From Lentzea sp. (GTDB lineage Bacteria > Actinomycetota > Actinomycetes > Mycobacteriales > Pseudonocardiaceae): a DNA stretch of 7,831 nt. Below the pieces are notes generated by a model. It saw only the letters and a program-made list of their open reading frames with translations, was not told where the DNA came from and did no database searches. This document shows, piece by piece, positions 5,782-7,831 of this stretch (the first letter of the stretch is position 1; every line of letters starts with the position of its first letter). Where the stretch lies: NCBI GenBank assembly GCA_030146905.1, contig JASLAV010000235.1, forward strand, positions 1 through 7,831. Direction: 5' to 3'. The position numbers and the translations under genes were made by a program.

Positions 5782-7518
5782 TCATCCGAAGGTGAAGGAG
5801 AAGGCCTGGACGCCGGGGCTGACGGTCGCGGTGAGCGAGCCGCCCCGGACCTGTTGCGTGGCGAGGAGCTGGTAGGAGTTCGGGGTTCCGTCGACCTGGA
5901 TGGTCTTGGTCTGCCCGTTCTGCTCGATGGTGACGGTTCCCTTGCCGGACAGGACCATCCGCACTTCCTTGGCGCGGTAGTTGAGCCTGATCTGCCGGGG
6001 CTGCTCTGCGGGGGTGATGGACTGCGTGTCCAGCGTCCAGTCGCCCGCCAGCGCGAAGCTGTCCGCAGGCTGGTTCTCGGGGAACTGGAAGGACTTCTGG
6101 CCGCTGGTGTAGGTCTCGGTCCCGGCGAAGTTCACGCGTTTGGTCGAGCCGAGGTAGGTCTCGCGGGTGATGTCGGCGATGACCGGCGTGTCGTCGGTCA
6201 GTTCGGTGGCGGCGGGGAGCTGGACACCGGGCTTGGCGTCGTCCAGGAGTTGGCGGATCAGCTTTTCGGTGACCTGGTAGTCGCCTTCGCCGAACTTGAT
6301 GTGCCGCACGGTGCCTTGGGCGTCGATGAGGTAGTGGGCGGGCCAGTAGCGGTTGCGGTAGTTGGTCCAGGTACCGAGGTTGTTGTCCAGGGCGACCGGA
6401 TAGGTGATGCCGAAGTTCTTCGCGGCGGCCGCGACGTTGCCGGGTTCCTTTTCGAAGGCGTATTCGGGGGAGTGGATGCCGACGACCTGGAGGCCGGCGT
6501 CGCGGTAGGCCTTGTCCCACGCGGTGATGTGCGGGATGGAGCGCTGGCAGTTGATGCAGGAGTAGGCCCAGAAGTCGAGCATGACGACCTTGCCGCGCAA
6601 TGACTTCAGGTCGAGCGCCTGGCCGTCCGGGGTGCCCAGCCACTGCTGGATGCCGGTGATGTCCGGCGCGATGCCGCAGCTCTCCAGCTCAGGCGCGCCG
6701 TCGGAGCACTTGTCGAGATCCTTGTTCTGGTCGTTGACCAGTCCTCCGAGGTTGAGCGCTTTGCGGACCTGCTCGGAGTTGTTCACCTTCTCCTGCAACG
6801 AGCTGGTGTAATCGGGGATGACGCGCTGCAGCAGCTGGGGGAGGTTGAACACCAGGCCGATCGCGAGTGCGATCATCACGAGGCCCGCGGTGATGCGGAT
6901 GGCGCGCTGGCGCTTGCGGAAGGACTGCACGCGTTCGGCGACCCGGCGGCCGGCGAGGGCGAAGATCAGCAGCGGGATGGCCGCGCCGACGGCGAACGTG
7001 AGCGTGAGGACCACGGTCTCGGTGCCGATCCTGCCCGTGGAGCCGGCGACGGTGATGGCGGCGAGCACCGGGCCGGCGCACGGCACGTAGACCGCACCCA
7101 GCGCCAAGCCGAGGGTGAACCCGCCACGGCTGGCGTCCGGGTTGCGCTGCGGGATCCAGGTGAAGGGCTTTTCCAGCAAGTGTTCGAAGCGCGGCACCAC
7201 AAGGCCGACGCCGATCAGGATGAGCACGGCGATCCCGGCCCAGCGCAGGACGTCCTGCGGCAGGTTCAGCAGTGTCAGCAGCAGGGAGCCGAACAGGGTG
7301 ACCAGGCTGAAGCTGACGACGAGCCCGGCGATGACGAGGTAAGGCCGGGTGCGCGAGGCCGGCTTGACCGCCAGCGCCACACCCGATCCCGGCCCAGGCG
7401 TCGTGCGGGCGCTCTGCGTGCCGCCGGAGAAGAAGATGACGGGCAGGACGGGCAGGATGCACGGCGAGATACCGGTGACCAGGCCGCCGATCAGACCGAT
7501 CAGTGCGAGGGTCAACAT
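5782..7518 (-). CDS. dipZ: DipZ-like transmembrane thiol-disulfide carrier (CcdA + thioredoxin-like + CBM-like domains)
   Basis: This 578-residue membrane protein matches the M. tuberculosis DipZ architecture. Residues 1-230 form a CcdA/DsbD-type membrane domain with about six helices and the paired cysteines C20 (GISPCILPVLP) and C147 (YVPCAGP), which carry electrons across the membrane. Residues about 285-430 form an extracytoplasmic thioredoxin-like domain with the SCINC motif (C321, C324) in LDFWAYSCINC. Residues about 440-578 form a beta-rich carbohydrate-binding-module-like domain, as in DipZ. C271 and C281 in the linker may form a further disulfide. I chose ATG 7518, which begins at the first helix (MLTLALIGLIGG) after AGTAGG six bases upstream. 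In-frame starts at 7554 and 7692 would add hydrophilic residues with no signal-like character. Electrons would pass from the cytosolic thioredoxin to extracytoplasmic substrates. In mycobacteria dipZ sits in the SigK-controlled mpt83-dipZ-mpt70 operon. Confidence 0.93.
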   Translation of the reverse strand: MLTLALIGLIGGLVTGISPCILPVLPVIFFSGGTQSARTTPGPGSGVALAVKPASRTRPYLVIAGLVVSFSLVTLFGSLLLTLLNLPQDVLRWAGIAVLILIGVGLVVPRFEHLLEKPFTWIPQRNPDASRGGFTLGLALGAVYVPCAGPVLAAITVAGSTGRIGTETVVLTLTFAVGAAIPLLIFALAGRRVAERVQSFRKRQRAIRITAGLVMIALAIGLVFNLPQLLQRVIPDYTSSLQEKVNNSEQVRKALNLGGLVNDQNKDLDKCSDGAPELESCGIAPDITGIQQWLGTPDGQALDLKSLRGKVVMLDFWAYSCINCQRSIPHITAWDKAYRDAGLQVVGIHSPEYAFEKEPGNVAAAAKNFGITYPVALDNNLGTWTNYRNRYWPAHYLIDAQGTVRHIKFGEGDYQVTEKLIRQLLDDAKPGVQLPAATELTDDTPVIADITRETYLGSTKRVNFAGTETYTSGQKSFQFPENQPADSFALAGDWTLDTQSITPAEQPRQIRLNYRAKEVRMVLSGKGTVTIEQNGQTKTIQVDGTPNSYQLLATQQVRGGSLTATVSPGVQAFSFTFG

Positions 7519-7590
7519 GTGGGGCCTACTCGGATTGACGGAAGTGCGTGACATCCCTGCTTCGTCACCGGCACATGCCCGGATTGGCCA

Positions 7591-7608
7591 CCACGGTGTC
7601 CACTGTGG
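7591..7608. repeat. Imperfect palindrome in the dipZ/lipoprotein intergenic region
   Basis: The 18-base sequence CCACGGTGTCCACTGTGG matches its own reverse complement at 14 of 18 positions. It lies about 75 bp upstream of the dipZ start, where a regulator or the dipZ promoter could be. Its function is unknown. Confidence 0.35.
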
Positions 7609-7651
7609 ATGCTCGACATGTTTTTCCTGGTGGCGTGCAGTGCGCGAGCAA

Positions 7652-7675
7652 TCTGGTAACAAATCGATAACCAGA
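7652..7675. repeat. Inverted repeat TCTGGT-12-ACCAGA upstream of the lipoprotein -35
   Basis: The outer 6 bp arms (7652-7657 and 7670-7675) are perfect, and the inner two bases add one further match. A 24-base dyad ending one base before the -35 box has the size and position of a dimeric regulator's site between divergent genes. It may act on the lipoprotein, on dipZ or on both; this is inference. Confidence 0.4.
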
Positions 7676-7676
7676 C

Positions 7677-7703
7677 CCATCTGTTCCTCCAACGGCAGCG
7701 AAT
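7677..7703 (+). promoter_or_regulatory. Predicted SigK-type ECF promoter of the lipoprotein gene
   Basis: CCATCT (7677-7682), 16 bp, then CGAAT (7699-7703). Both boxes and the spacing repeat the element upstream of sigK (2909-2935), and GCGAAT is identical in both -10 regions. Transcription would start near 7710, giving a leader of about 36 bases before ATG 7747. Confidence 0.65.
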
Positions 7704-7705
7704 CA

Positions 7706-7722
7706 CGAGCAACAACTGCTCG
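7706..7722 (+). promoter_or_regulatory. Stem-loop at the predicted 5' end of the lipoprotein mRNA
   Basis: CGAGCA (7706-7711) pairs perfectly with TGCTCG (7717-7722) around ACAAC. It straddles the predicted transcription start, so it could be an operator or, if the transcript starts slightly earlier than estimated, a 5' mRNA hairpin. Confidence 0.35.
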
Positions 7723-7746
7723 AACACTCCTTGGAGATGTCCCGCC

Positions 7747-7831
7747 ATGAACAAGACCGTCCGCAACACCGTCCTCGCCACCGGCGCCGTCTCGCTCGCC
7801 CTGTTCGGCGCGGCGTGCGGCTCGGGCGACA
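7747..7831 (+). CDS. Secreted lipoprotein, N-terminal part (candidate MPT83/fasciclin-like); partial at right edge
   Basis: Only the first 28 codons are in the window. They encode a lipoprotein signal peptide: a charged start (MNKTVRN), a hydrophobic core, and a lipobox-like FGAAC with the lipidated residue at C24, then GSGD. The residue at -3 is Gly instead of the usual Leu, but such FGAAC boxes are seen in actinobacterial lipoproteins. Start ATG 7747 is preceded by GGAG (7733-7736) at ten bases. The gene is divergent from dipZ and lies behind a SigK-type promoter. In M. tuberculosis dipZ is flanked by mpt83 and mpt70, fasciclin-domain proteins of which MPT83 is a lipoprotein, so the same kind of product is likely. 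This identity is inference from context; the mature domain is not visible. Confidence 0.75.
   Translation, partial: MNKTVRNTVLATGAVSLALFGAACGSGD

Noticed and set aside
5254..6603. 449-residue open frame on the plus strand opposite dipZ and trxA
   Set aside because: This is a Gly/Val/Asp-rich antisense shadow. The minus strand encodes clear thioredoxin and DipZ domains over the same DNA.
5003..6643. 546-residue minus-strand frame overlapping dipZ
   Set aside because: Its Arg/Pro/His-rich translation is an out-of-frame shadow of dipZ and trxA with no motifs.
7519..7692. Upstream extension of dipZ to ATG 7692 (58 extra residues)
   Set aside because: The extra residues are hydrophilic with Trp/His/Pro clusters and no signal or membrane character, and the extension would run over the predicted dyad and come close to the divergent promoter. 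ATG 7518 starts directly at the first membrane helix and has an AGTAGG site.
1..7831. CRISPR arrays, insertion sequences, tRNA or rRNA genes
   Set aside because: I saw no regularly spaced repeats, transposase-like frames, terminal inverted repeats with duplications, or tRNA cloverleaf sequences.

Overview
The window is high-GC DNA with GTG starts, gene-end overlaps and family types typical of Actinobacteria. It looks like a soil-type actinomycete, probably of the Pseudonocardiales; that rank is inferred from protein style, not from a marker gene. Seven complete or near-complete genes and one gene start can be supported.

Left part (1-2480): a SpoIIAB/RsbW-like ATP-binding protein (+, open at the left edge) converges on and overlaps by 10 bp a STAS-domain anti-anti-sigma protein (-). 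This is the classic kinase/antagonist pairing of partner-switching regulation. After a gene-free stretch (798-1163) comes a metal-dependent amidohydrolase (-), and then a second gene-free stretch (2481-2905) that ends in the promoter of the next operon.

Right part (2906-7831): this is a SigK-type locus. An ECF sigma factor of the SigK family and its membrane anti-sigma factor RskA are translationally coupled (+) and end in a strong hairpin. A SAM-dependent methyltransferase (+) follows. It converges on a thioredoxin-dipZ operon (-), read as dipZ (CcdA + thioredoxin-like + carbohydrate-binding-like domains) followed 12 bp later by a cytosolic thioredoxin. Divergent from dipZ is the start of a lipoprotein gene (+) that runs off the right edge. 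In M. tuberculosis the SigK regulon is mpt83-dipZ-mpt70, so this partial lipoprotein is a candidate MPT83/fasciclin-like protein, although only its signal peptide is visible.

The most informative observation is a pair of near-identical promoter-like elements, CCATC(C/T)-16 bp-CGAAT. One lies just before sigK and one just before the lipoprotein gene, and they resemble the SigK promoter known from mycobacteria. They suggest that SigK autoregulates its own operon and drives the lipoprotein. The only two cysteines of the sigma factor are 50 residues apart, the spacing I recall for the redox-sensitive disulfide of M. tuberculosis SigK. With dipZ and trxA next door, the locus reads as a compact, possibly redox-gated, extracytoplasmic thiol/lipoprotein module.
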